Source of the DNA: Sphingomonas psychrotolerans | Lineage (GTDB): Bacteria > Pseudomonadota > Alphaproteobacteria > Sphingomonadales > Sphingomonadaceae | Direction of reading: 5' to 3' | NCBI RefSeq assembly: GCF_002796605.1 | Contig: NZ_CP024923.1 | Location: 4,781,501 to 4,845,500, forward strand | Length of the DNA: 64,000 nucleotides | Shown: in pieces, positions 24,943 through 33,396 of the stretch | How the letters are laid out: each line of letters begins with the position of its first letter | How positions within the stretch are numbered: the first letter of the stretch is position 1 | Notes under the pieces: model-generated | Databases searched by the model: none | Told to the model about the DNA's origin: nothing | Seen by the model: the letters and a program-made list of their open reading frames with translations, nothing else | Position numbers and translations under genes: made by a program

Positions 24943-26088
24943 CTACCCGGCAGCCCGCTTCCCACCCACATCATCCCGCCGCCGCAGATACGGCGCCACC
25001 AGGTTCCGCGCGCGAAACCACTCCTGTCGCTCGGCGTCGAGCGACTCGAAATTGCCGATCACCCGCCGGCATTCGGGCGCCTTGCACTTGCACAGCATGT
25101 GCCAGTTGGATTCGCGCAGCGTCGTCGAATAGTCCCAGCTGATCTCCTCGCCCGCCGCGATCGCGCGGACCGCGACGAGGAATACCCCCTCATCGGTGAA
25201 GCGCAGCCCGGCATTGGGCGCGCAGCTGTGGTTGACCAGATCGTCGAGCTGGCCCGAAGGCCCCATATAATGATCGGGGGTCACCTGGACGAACCGGTCG
25301 CTGCGCCCTTGCATCAGGCTGGGCAGCTGGTGTGCGGGCAGCCGGCGCCCGGTGAATTCGAGCAATATGGCGCCCTCGGCGAAGGGCGCCGCGGCGAACA
25401 CGGCCTTGCCGAGGTGGTTGTCGCCGACTCTGAAGAGATTGTTCGAAGCCCGGTAGCGCTCGAAGATACGCAGGCCGCCGCGGCGGACGCCGAACGCGCG
25501 CAGCGGGTTGATCGTCGTCAGCCCGATCAGGAACCAGACGCTGGCATGGCAGAGCAGTTCGACGAGGATATAACCGAGCTCGGCGAGGCCGAGTTCGGCC
25601 CCCCGTACCGCGATCAGCAAGGTCGCCAGATCGCCGAAGGTCCACAGCCCCCAGGCCGGCGATCGTTCGCGCGAACGATCGGCCCATGCGCTCGCCCAGG
25701 TCGGCCAGAAGCTCACCGGAACCGCCGCCACCACCAGCATGTGCGCCCAGAAGGCTTCGCGAAATACGAGCCACAGCACCAGCGCGGTCAGGCAGGTGGC
25801 GATGCAAAAGGTCTCGGTGGGTGAGGGCGGTGCCCAGGACGAGCGCCGCCAGATGCTGATCGTCACGGCGACGCAGGCTATCGCGGAAAGCGCGAACACC
25901 CAGCCTTGCGGTGCGCCGGGGTTCACCGCGGCATAGGTCAGCGCTTCGAGCGAGGTCGCCGCGGCCCAGATCAGCCACGAGGCGCGATTGGGCCGGACCG
26001 TCTGGTGCCGCAGCCCGAGCAGATACACGGCATAGCCTGCAAAGCTCAGCCCGATCGCCAGCACGAACCAGATGTCGAGCCCCAACAA
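24943..26088 (-). CDS. Multi-pass membrane protein with C-terminal SET domain
   Basis: 381 residues from tandem TTG codons (26088/26085) with GGAGG at a good spacing. Residues 1-200 contain about six or seven hydrophobic segments (for example IWFVLAIGLSFAGYAVYLL). From about residue 225 there is a SET methyltransferase domain: SNNLFRVGDNHLGKAVFAA, DDLVNHSCAPNAGLRF, VAVRAIAAGEEISWDYST, and a post-SET cysteine cluster CKCKAPECRRVIGNF. The NHS and GEE..WDY motifs for SAM binding and catalysis are intact. SET enzymes methylate protein lysines. A bacterial one attached to a membrane domain is unusual; the target is unknown. Confidence 0.85.
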   Translation of the reverse strand: MLGLDIWFVLAIGLSFAGYAVYLLGLRHQTVRPNRASWLIWAAATSLEALTYAAVNPGAPQGWVFALSAIACVAVTISIWRRSSWAPPSPTETFCIATCLTALVLWLVFREAFWAHMLVVAAVPVSFWPTWASAWADRSRERSPAWGLWTFGDLATLLIAVRGAELGLAELGYILVELLCHASVWFLIGLTTINPLRAFGVRRGGLRIFERYRASNNLFRVGDNHLGKAVFAAAPFAEGAILLEFTGRRLPAHQLPSLMQGRSDRFVQVTPDHYMGPSGQLDDLVNHSCAPNAGLRFTDEGVFLVAVRAIAAGEEISWDYSTTLRESNWHMLCKCKAPECRRVIGNFESLDAERQEWFRARNLVAPYLRRRDDVGGKRAAG

Positions 26089-26177
26089 ACGCCCCTCCCG
26101 AAGGCGGCGTTTACCATGTCGGTTGACTCTCGTCCACGCGCGACTCGCGGTGAATCCGCGAGTCGCGCCTTTCCATG

Positions 26178-26252
26178 CGTCATCCCGGCGAAGGCCGGGA
26201 TCTCGAGCGAAGGCACGACGGGCATGAGATCCCGGCTTCCGCCGGGATGACG
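26178..26252. repeat. Long imperfect inverted repeat of two atcccggc palindromes
   Basis: A palindromic unit containing atcccggcgaaggccgggat (26182-26201) is followed at 26226-26252 by its near-perfect reverse complement over about 27 bases. This is the common intergenic gtcatcccggc-type repeat of proteobacteria. It sits directly after the cysQ stop and may stabilise or end the cys transcript. Confidence 0.75.
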
Positions 26253-26253
26253 T

Positions 26254-26988
26254 TCAGCGCCCGCACTCCCTCACCGCCGCCAGCACCGTCTCGGCCCATT
26301 CCTTCCGGCAGATCAGGAGATCGGGGATCTCCGTCGCACGCCCGTTATACACGATCGGCGATCCGTCGATCCGCGACGCGTGCAGCCCCGCAGCCAACGC
26401 CACGGCGACCGGCGCGCAATTGTCCCATTGGTGCTGGCCGCCGCTGTGCAGATAGATCTCGGCCGCGCCGCGCACCACTGCCATCGCCTTGGCCCCGGCC
26501 GATCCCATGCCCACCGACACTGCGCCGATCCGCCCGGCGACGTCGACGCACAAAGCGCTCGGTCGCGATCGGCTGACCAGTAGCCGCGGGGGCGTCTGCG
26601 GTTCGGCCAGCATCTGCGGTGCGTCGCTCGATAGAGTCACGCCCAGACGCGGCAGCGCCACCGCGCCGGCCTCGGCCCGCCCGTCGACCGCCAGCGCGAC
26701 GTGCACTGCCCAATCATCGCGCCGTTCGGCGAATTCGCGCGTGCCGTCCAGCGGATCGACGATCCACACCCGGCTTCGCGCCAGTCGCGTCGGATCGTCG
26801 ACCGATTCCTCCGACAGGATCGCATCCTCGGGCCGCGCCGCGCGCAGCCGTTCGAGGATCAGCACATTCGCCTCGCGGTCGCCGCGATCGCCGCCGGCGC
26901 ATTCGTCCTGAATGCGCAGCAGCAGCGCCCCCGCCTCGGTTGCAATATCGCGGGCAAGTTCGGCGTCGGTCAAATCACCGGGCTCCAC
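26254..26988 (-). CDS. cysQ: 3'(2'),5'-bisphosphate nucleotidase CysQ
   Basis: 244 residues from a GTG at 26988, 19 bases inside cysNC; a TTG at 26973 overlapping the stop as TTGA, with GGAG upstream, is an equally good start. Motifs of the inositol-monophosphatase superfamily are complete: [21 protein letters not shown] and [19 protein letters not shown]. CysQ removes the 3'-phosphate from PAP, the by-product of PAPS reduction, with Mg2+. It is the last gene of the cysD-cysNC-cysQ operon, which fits this role. Confidence 0.93.
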   Translation of the reverse strand: MEPGDLTDAELARDIATEAGALLLRIQDECAGGDRGDREANVLILERLRAARPEDAILSEESVDDPTRLARSRVWIVDPLDGTREFAERRDDWAVHVALAVDGRAEAGAVALPRLGVTLSSDAPQMLAEPQTPPRLLVSRSRPSALCVDVAGRIGAVSVGMGSAGAKAMAVVRGAAEIYLHSGGQHQWDNCAPVAVALAAGLHASRIDGSPIVYNGRATEIPDLLICRKEWAETVLAAVRECGR

Positions 26989-28883
26989 GTTCCCATGATC
27001 GTCTCGACGATCCGTTCGGCCGCGGCCTCGGGCGTCTCCTTCGTCGTGTCGATCCGGATTTCCGGCCGTTCGGGGGCTTCATAGGGGCTCGATATGCCGG
27101 TGAAGTTGGCGATCTCGCCGGCCCTGGCCTTGCGATACAGCCCCTTGGGGTCGCGCCGCTCGGCTTCGGCGATCGGCGTGTCGATGAATATCTCGAAGAA
27201 GTCGCCTGGTGGAAGCATTGCGCGCACCATCTCGCGCTCGGCGCGGAACGGCGAGATGAACGCAGTCAGCACGATCAGCCCGGCATCGGTCATCAATCTG
27301 GCGACTTCGCCGACGCGGCGGATATTCTCGACCCGGTCGGCATCGGTGAAGCTGAGGTCGCGGTTGAGCCCGTGGCGGACATTGTCGCCGTCGAGCAGGA
27401 AGCTGTGCTTGCCCATCGCGTGCAGCTTCTTCTCGACCAGATTGGCGATGGTCGACTTGCCCGAGCCCGAAAGCCCGGTGAACCACAACAGACGTGCCTG
27501 CTGGCCCTTTTGCGCCGCATGCGCCTCGCGAGTGATCTCGATCGCCTGCCAATGGACGTTCTGCGCGCGCCGCAGTGCATGGTGGAGCATCCCGGCGGCG
27601 ACGGTGGCGTTGGTCGCCTTGTCGATCAGGATGAACCCGCCGAGATCGTGGCTGTCGGCATAGGGCGCGAACACGATTCCGCGGTCGGCGGCGATCTCGG
27701 CCACGCCGATGTCGTTGAGCTTGAGCGTCTTGGCTGGCGCATTGGCCAGCGTGTTCACATCGATCGTGTACTCCGGCTCGCGCACGGTGACGCTCACTGT
27801 CTGGGTGCCGAGCTTGAGCCAATAGGCGCGGCCGGGCAGCAATTCGGCCTGGTCCATCCAGACGATCGTCGCCTTGAACTGGTCCGCCACCTGTGGCGGG
27901 GCGTCGGCAGCGGCGATGACGTCGCCGCGCGAGCAATCGACTTCGTCGGCGAGCGTCAGCGTCACCGATTCTCCGGCGCCGGCTTCGTCGCGGTCGCCGT
28001 CCATCGCCACGATCCGCGCCACACTGGTGGTCCGTCCCGAGGGCAGGATTCTCACTGCGTCACCGGGTTTGACCACACCGCTGGCGATCAGTCCGGCAAA
28101 GCCGCGGAAGTCGAGGTTCGGCCGGTTCACCCATTGCACCGGAAGGCGGAACGGCCTGGTGCGGTCGGTGTCAACTTCGACGTCTACTTGTTCCAGATGT
28201 TCCAGCAGCGCCGGCCCGGCGTACCAAGGCGTATTCGCCGACGGCCCGGTGACGTTGTCGCCCTTGAATCCCGAGAGCGGGATCGGCGTAAAGTCCTGAA
28301 TTCCAATCGATTTCGCGAACTCGCGATAGTCGTCGACGATCGCCTGATACGCGGCCTGATCGTACCCGATCAGATCCATCTTGTTCACCGCGACGACAAT
28401 GTGCCTGATTCCAAGCAGATGCGCCAGATAAGAGTGCCGCCGTGTCTGGGTAAGCACGCCTTTTCGGGCATCTATCAAGATAATGGCAAGATCGGCGGTC
28501 GATGCGCCCGTGACCATGTTGCGGGTATATTGCTCATGACCCGGCGTGTCGGCGACGATGAACTTGCGCTTTTCGGTGGAAAAGAACCGATAGGCGACAT
28601 CAATAGTGATGCCCTGCTCGCGCTCGGCTGCGAGTCCGTCGACGAGGAGCGCGAAGTCTATCTCCTGGCCCTGCGTCCCGACACGCTTGCTGTCGGCTTC
28701 GAGGCTCGCCAGCTGGTCCTCGAAGATCATCTTCGAATCGTAGAGCAAGCGTCCGATAAGCGTGGATTTTCCGTCGTCCACGCTGCCGCAGGTGATGAAC
28801 CGCAGCAGCGACTTGTTCTGGTGCAGCGTGAGGTATGCGGAGATGTCGGACGCGATCAGCGCGTCGGGGCGATAGGAGTTCAA
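26970..28883 (-). CDS. cysN: Bifunctional sulfate adenylyltransferase GTPase / APS kinase CysN-CysC
   Basis: 637 residues from a TTG at 28883 that overlaps the cysD stop as TTGA, with GGAGGGG upstream. The CysN part has the GTPase motifs [15 protein letters not shown] (near 36), [12 protein letters not shown] and NKMDLIGYD. From about residue 460 follows CysC with [14 protein letters not shown] and [15 protein letters not shown]. The fusion makes APS and then PAPS from sulfate. With CysD it forms the sulfate-activating complex. Fused CysN-CysC is common in alphaproteobacteria. PAPS can feed cysteine synthesis and also sulfation of polysaccharides. Confidence 0.97.
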   Translation of the reverse strand: MNSYRPDALIASDISAYLTLHQNKSLLRFITCGSVDDGKSTLIGRLLYDSKMIFEDQLASLEADSKRVGTQGQEIDFALLVDGLAAEREQGITIDVAYRFFSTEKRKFIVADTPGHEQYTRNMVTGASTADLAIILIDARKGVLTQTRRHSYLAHLLGIRHIVVAVNKMDLIGYDQAAYQAIVDDYREFAKSIGIQDFTPIPLSGFKGDNVTGPSANTPWYAGPALLEHLEQVDVEVDTDRTRPFRLPVQWVNRPNLDFRGFAGLIASGVVKPGDAVRILPSGRTTSVARIVAMDGDRDEAGAGESVTLTLADEVDCSRGDVIAAADAPPQVADQFKATIVWMDQAELLPGRAYWLKLGTQTVSVTVREPEYTIDVNTLANAPAKTLKLNDIGVAEIAADRGIVFAPYADSHDLGGFILIDKATNATVAAGMLHHALRRAQNVHWQAIEITREAHAAQKGQQARLLWFTGLSGSGKSTIANLVEKKLHAMGKHSFLLDGDNVRHGLNRDLSFTDADRVENIRRVGEVARLMTDAGLIVLTAFISPFRAEREMVRAMLPPGDFFEIFIDTPIAEAERRDPKGLYRKARAGEIANFTGISSPYEAPERPEIRIDTTKETPEAAAERIVETIMGTWSPVI

Positions 28884-29797
28884 AAATACCCCTCCTGCTT
28901 CTTCTTCTCCATGCTTGCCGCCTGATCGTGATCGATCGCGCGGCCCTGGCGTTCGGAGGTGGTGGTGAGCAGCATTTCCTGGATGACGTCCTCGAGACTG
29001 GCGGCCTCGCTCTCGACGGCGCCCGTGAGCGGGTAGCAACCCAGCGTGCGGAAGCGCACCGACCGCTCGACCGGCGTCTCGCCAGCCTCCAGTCGAAAGC
29101 GTTCGTCGTCGACCATCAGGATCAGCCCGTCGCGCTCCACCGTCGGGCGCGGCGCGGCGAAATAGAGCGGCACGATCTCGATCCCCTCGGCGCGGATATA
29201 TTGCCAGATGTCGAGCTCGGTCCAGTTTGAGATCGGGAACACCCGCATGCTCTCGCCCTTGGCCTTGCGGGCATTGTAGAGGTGCCAGAGCTCGGGGCGC
29301 TGGCTCTTCGGGTCCCAGCGATGACTGGCGGTGCGGAACGAGAAGACACGCTCCTTGGCGCGGCTCTTCTCCTCGTCGCGTCGCGCGCCGCCGAACGCCG
29401 CGTCGAAGCCATGAAGATCAAGCGCCTGCTTCAACCCTTCGGTCTTCCAAAGATCGGTGTGCAGGCTGCCATGATCGAACGGATTGACCCCCTGCGCCAG
29501 CGCGTCGGGATTGCGGTGGACGATCAGTTCCATCCCCGCGGCCCGCGCGGCCCGGTCGCGCAACTCGTACATCGCCTTGAACTTCCACGTCGTGTCGACA
29601 TGGAGCAGCGGGAAGGGTGGTGGCGCGGGGTAAAAGGCTTTCTTGGCGAGGTGGAGCATCACCGCGCTGTCCTTGCCGATTGAATAGAGCATCACTGGCC
29701 GTTCGGCCTCGGCGACCACTTCGCGCAGGATGTGGATGCTCTCGGCCTCGAGGCGCTGAAGATGGGTGAGGGGGGAGGAAGGCAATTCGGATCCCAT
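28880..29797 (-). CDS. cysD: Sulfate adenylyltransferase small subunit CysD
   Basis: 305 residues from an ATG at 29797; a GTG at 29812 would add 5 residues. CysD features are clear: [20 protein letters not shown] (PP-loop), [46 protein letters not shown] and [10 protein letters not shown]. It adenylates sulfate with ATP to give APS in complex with CysN, the next gene. It heads the operon. Confidence 0.97.
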   Translation of the reverse strand: MGSELPSSPLTHLQRLEAESIHILREVVAEAERPVMLYSIGKDSAVMLHLAKKAFYPAPPPFPLLHVDTTWKFKAMYELRDRAARAAGMELIVHRNPDALAQGVNPFDHGSLHTDLWKTEGLKQALDLHGFDAAFGGARRDEEKSRAKERVFSFRTASHRWDPKSQRPELWHLYNARKAKGESMRVFPISNWTELDIWQYIRAEGIEIVPLYFAAPRPTVERDGLILMVDDERFRLEAGETPVERSVRFRTLGCYPLTGAVESEAASLEDVIQEMLLTTTSERQGRAIDHDQAASMEKKKQEGYF

Positions 29798-30043
29798 TGG
29801 CACGCTGTGCACGGCTAAAGCTTCGTGAACCTTCTACCGCTATTCGACAATCTGGATGTAGGGGGCAGGGGGCCTTGCTTGCGAGGCGTTCCTAATTCGG
29901 AGCGGAGAAGAAAAATTGTCAGCCCATTTTCGCCGTTGCGGTGATTGCTAGGCGTTTCTCGCGGTGCCCTGCGGCGCGGTCCCCGACGACAATACCCACG
30001 GCGACGCGATGTGCGCGAAGGGACATATGGCCGCACCGGCTTC

Positions 30044-30195
30044 TACGGTCGCCGACGAACTGCTATCGGCGACAGCGTGAGACCTTCGACCCCGCCTCGC
30101 GCAAACGATCGACTGGTATCTCGCCCCCCCCCTCGCGGTGGGAGCCGATCCGTGCGTCGACCTATGCCGGCGAGCGGCTAGGCAAGATCGCCTGA
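30044..30195 (+). pseudogene. 3' fragment of an rmlB-like dTDP-glucose dehydratase gene
   Basis: Read across frameshifts, this segment gives the end of an RmlB protein: ADEL, then RQRETFD, then QTIDWYLA, and finally RWEPIRASTYAGERLGKIA before the TGA at 30193-30195. These match the C-terminal pattern of RmlB. The start and most of the gene are gone and the reading frame is broken. It differs from the C-terminus of the intact rmlB at 61294-62367, so it comes from another copy. The 246 bases between cysD and this fragment hold no gene I can support. Confidence 0.65.
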
Positions 30196-30198
30196 CGA

Positions 30199-31515
30199 TC
30201 AGTTCGCTTTGGGCTTGCCCACACCCACCAGCCTGAGCCCGGCGCGCTCGGCCTCCGCCGCAGGATAGATATTGCGCAGGTCGACGAGCAAGGGGGTCCG
30301 CAGCGTCTTGGCCATCCGGCCCAGATCGAGCGCGCGGAACTCGTCCCATTCCGTGACGATCACCAGCGCGTCGGCGCCTTCGGCCGCGGCATAGGGATTG
30401 GGGCAGAAGTCGACGCCGGGCAGCATCGGGCGCGCCTGCTCGACACCCTCGGGGTCATAGGCCCGCACGGTCGCGCCGGCGTCCTGCAGCGCCGCGATTA
30501 CCGACAGACTGGGCGCGTCGCGCATGTCGTCGGTGTTCGGCTTGAAGGTGAGGCCGAGCACCGCGACGGTCTTGCCATGCGCGTCGCCGCCCATCGCCTT
30601 GATCACCTTGCGGCCCATCGCGCGCTTGCGATTGTCGTTCACTTGCACCGTCGCCTCGACGATGCGTAGCGGCGTCTCGTTGTCGGCCGCGGTCTTGAGC
30701 AGCGCCAGCGTGTCCTTGGGGAAGCACGAGCCACCATAACCGGGGCCTGCGTGCAGGAACTTGGCGCCGATGCGATTGTCGAGCCCGATCCCGCGCGACA
30801 CTTCCTGGACGTCGGCGCCGACAGTCTCGCACAGGTCGGCGATCTCGTTGATGAAGGTGATCTTGACCGCGAGGAACGCGTTTGCAGCGTATTTGATCAG
30901 TTCGGAGGTGCGGCGTCCGGTGAACAGCAGCGGCGCGCCCTGGTTGAGCGACAGCGGCCGGTAGATCTCGCGCATCACCTGGCGGGCATCTTCGTCGTCG
31001 GTGCCTATGACCACGCGATCGGGGCGCTTGAAGTCCTCGATCGCCGCGCCCTCGCGCAGGAATTCGGGATTGGAGACGACCTTGGCGCCGCTGTCCGGCG
31101 CCATCTCGGCGACGATCCGCTCGACTTCGTCGCCGGTGCCCACCGGCACCGTCGATTTGGTGACGATCACACTCGGCCGGGTCAGGTGCTCGGCGATCTC
31201 ACGCGCTGCCGCATAGACATAGGAGAGATCGGCATGACCGTCGCCCCGGCGGCTGGGTGTCCCGACGGCGATGAACACGGCGTCCGCGTCCTTGACGCCC
31301 TCGGCAAGATCGGTGGTGAAGGTCAGGCGGCCCGCCTTCACGTTCGACGCGACCAATTCGGCCAACCCCGGCTCATAGATCGGCATGACGTTCTGGTGGA
31401 GCAGTTCGATCTTGCGCGCGTCCTTGTCGACGCAGACGACTTCGTGCCCGAAGTCCGAGAAACAGGCCCCGGAGACAAGGCCTACATAGCCCGTGCCGAT
31501 CATCGCGATGCGCAA
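30199..31515 (-). CDS. ugd: UDP-glucose 6-dehydrogenase
   Basis: 438 residues from a TTG at 31515; ATG at 31503 is four codons in. It has the Rossmann motif MIGTGYVGLVSGACFSDFG, VAVGTPSRRGDG-type nucleotide contacts, KSTVPVGTG, NPEFLREGAAIEDF, and the catalytic cysteine in GYGGSCFPKD (near 260), then TFKPNTDDMRDAPS. It oxidises UDP-glucose to UDP-glucuronate with two NAD+, supplying a precursor for acidic surface polysaccharides. It stands alone, tail to tail with the rmlB fragment. Confidence 0.97.
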   Translation of the reverse strand: MRIAMIGTGYVGLVSGACFSDFGHEVVCVDKDARKIELLHQNVMPIYEPGLAELVASNVKAGRLTFTTDLAEGVKDADAVFIAVGTPSRRGDGHADLSYVYAAAREIAEHLTRPSVIVTKSTVPVGTGDEVERIVAEMAPDSGAKVVSNPEFLREGAAIEDFKRPDRVVIGTDDEDARQVMREIYRPLSLNQGAPLLFTGRRTSELIKYAANAFLAVKITFINEIADLCETVGADVQEVSRGIGLDNRIGAKFLHAGPGYGGSCFPKDTLALLKTAADNETPLRIVEATVQVNDNRKRAMGRKVIKAMGGDAHGKTVAVLGLTFKPNTDDMRDAPSLSVIAALQDAGATVRAYDPEGVEQARPMLPGVDFCPNPYAAAEGADALVIVTEWDEFRALDLGRMAKTLRTPLLVDLRNIYPAAEAERAGLRLVGVGKPKAN

Positions 31516-31616
31516 GGTCTGACTCTCTTTGTAATGAAGATCATAGCGCCCTTAACCAAAGGGCGCCGGAGGGCAAGTGCAGCGACACTAGAGCCCCAAG
31601 GGCCGTTCTGCAGGCA

Positions 31617-31646
31617 CAAAAAAAGCGGCCAGGTCCGGGCCGCTTG
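31617..31646 (-). terminator. Rho-independent terminator of a small leftward transcript
   Basis: On the minus strand AAGCGGCC pairs with GGCCGCTT (31645-31638 with 31630-31623) around a 7-base loop, followed by a run of T. It lies about 75 bases after the stop of the 21-codon ORF and about 100 bases before the ugd start, so it should separate the small transcript from ugd. Confidence 0.8.
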
Positions 31647-31722
31647 TCGGTAGTCGTCCGGGCCGGTCAGCGCGCCTTCACCGCTGAAGTCGCTTCACCG
31701 CCGGCCCGGAAGTGACGAAAAG

Positions 31723-31788
31723 TCAGAACGGACGAATATCTTCGCCAGTCGTCTTTTCGCGGAAAAGAAGGCCAAACGCGAACATCAT
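31723..31788 (-). CDS. Small ORF, 21 residues, with its own terminator
   Basis: Two adjacent ATGs (31788 and 31785) follow GGGAG at a short spacing. The peptide begins MMFAFGLLF, continues with a charged stretch and ends EDIRPF. A strong terminator lies about 75 bases downstream and a CtrA-like box about 40 bases upstream, which makes a compact transcription unit of about 200 bases. It may encode a tiny membrane-associated peptide, or the RNA itself may be the product. No known family is recognised. Confidence 0.45.
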   Translation of the reverse strand: MMFAFGLLFREKTTGEDIRPF

Positions 31789-31827
31789 TGATCTCCCATC
31801 GTGCGCAGTGACGCGCAACTCGCGTGG

Positions 31828-31843
31828 TTAAGGCGAGATTAAC
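31828..31843. promoter_or_regulatory. CtrA-type binding site TTAA-N7-TTAAC
   Basis: The sequence ttaaggcgagattaac fits the full CtrA consensus TTAA-N7-TTAA exactly. It lies between the leftward small ORF and the rightward EAL-protein gene, so it could control either or both. CtrA is the cell-cycle and motility regulator of alphaproteobacteria; binding here is inferred only from the motif. Confidence 0.55.
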
Positions 31844-31947
31844 GACTAGGCAATCAGGGATTCTGCGGAGCCAGTGGGAGGTGGGAACCTTCTGTCGGCC
31901 CCGCGGCTTAACCGTTCCTTCAACGGTCAGCCCCTAGGAAGAGGCAG

Positions 31948-33396
31948 ATGTCGGGTGGGCCTCAACCTTCGGTGCCCAAGGGGGACGCTACGCCATGTGC
32001 GGCGGTCCGAGCCTTGGAAGCCAATGGAATCGATGCGAAAATGTCTTCGCAGCCGGGGGCTGACGCGTGCGTGCGCCACCCGGCCGAGGCGGTGCGCGCG
32101 AGTCCCGGCGACCAGATCCCGACCTCGTCCGAACACGAAATGATTCCGCAGCCGCGTTGGGGTTATTGGCGGATTCTGTCCCAATGTGAGATCGTGAACT
32201 TCGCAACGCTGCGCCGTCATCTCGGTCGCCCACGCGCCGATGCCCTGGTTATGGACGTGGCGGCGCGAATCGCCGAACTGCTTCCGGATGTACGAATTCT
32301 GACAGCGGGCCGCGCGCTGATCGAGATCGGCTTCGAACGCGAGGCCCCTGAAGCAGGTGCCGCGGACATCGAGCGGCTGCGCAAGGCGCTCGCCTGTCCT
32401 TTCAACCTCGACGGCGAATCATATCATCTCCAGGTGCAATTCGGCGTCGCCGTGGCACCGAGCGAGGATTGCGATGACGTTCGCCTTGCCGAAGCGGCGG
32501 AGTCCGCGCTCGAACAGGCGCGCAGCGAAAAGCGGGTCGTCATGGTCGATCTGTCGCGTGAGGACCTTGCCTTCGATCGCTTGACACTGATGCGTGAGCT
32601 TCCCCGCGCGATCGCCCAAGGCGAGATGTTCCTGCAATATCAGCCCAAGGTTCATGTGCGCCGCCAGGAGATCGCCAGTGCCGAGGCATTGGTTCGCTGG
32701 CAGCACCCGCAGCGCGGGCTCATCCTGCCCGGCGACTTCATCTCGGTTGCCGAGGAAGCTGGCGAGATCGGTGCGCTGACGATGTGGACGTTGCGTCAGG
32801 TGATCGCCGATCAGAAGCGGCTCGCTGCCGAAGGGCACGACCTCACGCTGTTCCTCAACATCTCCGGCATGCTTCTCGCTGACGCCGAATTCGTGAAGGA
32901 GGCCTGCGCGATCGTCTCGATCAGCGGTGCCAAACTGGGCTTCGAGATCACCGAGACCGCAGTGATCCGCGATCCCGACAGCGCGATCCAGCATCTGCAG
33001 ACCTTCGCTGATATCGGAGTCCAGCTCGCGATCGACGATTATGGCGCCGGACTCTCGTCGCTCGCTTATCTCAAGCGGCTGCCGGCGAACGAGCTCAAGA
33101 TCGACAAGATGTTCATCATGCAGCTGACCTCCAGCAATCGCGATCCACTCATCGTCCGCTCTACGATCGATCTAGCGCACGCGCTGGAGATGGAAGTCAC
33201 CGCCGAAGGCGTCGAGACGCCGTCGGCGCTGGCGCTGCTCAGCGTCATGGGGTGCGACATGGTGCAGGGCTTCCTGCTTTCGCGTCCGCTCGGCTTCGAT
33301 GCGTTTCGGAAATACCTCGCCGACGAGGCACATCTCGCCAGCTCGGCCAACGTGCAGTCGTTTATCCGGCCCGAAAGTTTCTGGAAGCGCGCGTGA
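31948..33396 (+). CDS. EAL-domain c-di-GMP phosphodiesterase with degenerate GGDEF
   Basis: 482 residues from an ATG with AGGAAGAGG upstream; a second ATG at 32041 is possible. Residues about 70-210 resemble a GGDEF fold (VQFGVAVAPSEDCDDVRLAEA) but have no GG(D/E)EF motif. The EAL domain is complete: SAEALVRWQHP (near 246), ITETAVIRD, DDYGAGLSSLAYLKRLP, ELKIDKMFI and TAEGVETPSA. It should hydrolyse c-di-GMP. It overlaps the downstream TPR kinase by GTGA, and a CtrA-like box lies in its upstream region. Confidence 0.92.
   Translation: MSGGPQPSVPKGDATPCAAVRALEANGIDAKMSSQPGADACVRHPAEAVRASPGDQIPTSSEHEMIPQPRWGYWRILSQCEIVNFATLRRHLGRPRADALVMDVAARIAELLPDVRILTAGRALIEIGFEREAPEAGAADIERLRKALACPFNLDGESYHLQVQFGVAVAPSEDCDDVRLAEAAESALEQARSEKRVVMVDLSREDLAFDRLTLMRELPRAIAQGEMFLQYQPKVHVRRQEIASAEALVRWQHPQRGLILPGDFISVAEEAGEIGALTMWTLRQVIADQKRLAAEGHDLTLFLNISGMLLADAEFVKEACAIVSISGAKLGFEITETAVIRDPDSAIQHLQTFADIGVQLAIDDYGAGLSSLAYLKRLPANELKIDKMFIMQLTSSNRDPLIVRSTIDLAHALEMEVTAEGVETPSALALLSVMGCDMVQGFLLSRPLGFDAFRKYLADEAHLASSANVQSFIRPESFWKRA

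Noticed and set aside
26619..28925. Plus-strand frame of 768 codons opposite cysNC
   Set aside because: Antisense shadow of a highly conserved gene; no domain seen.
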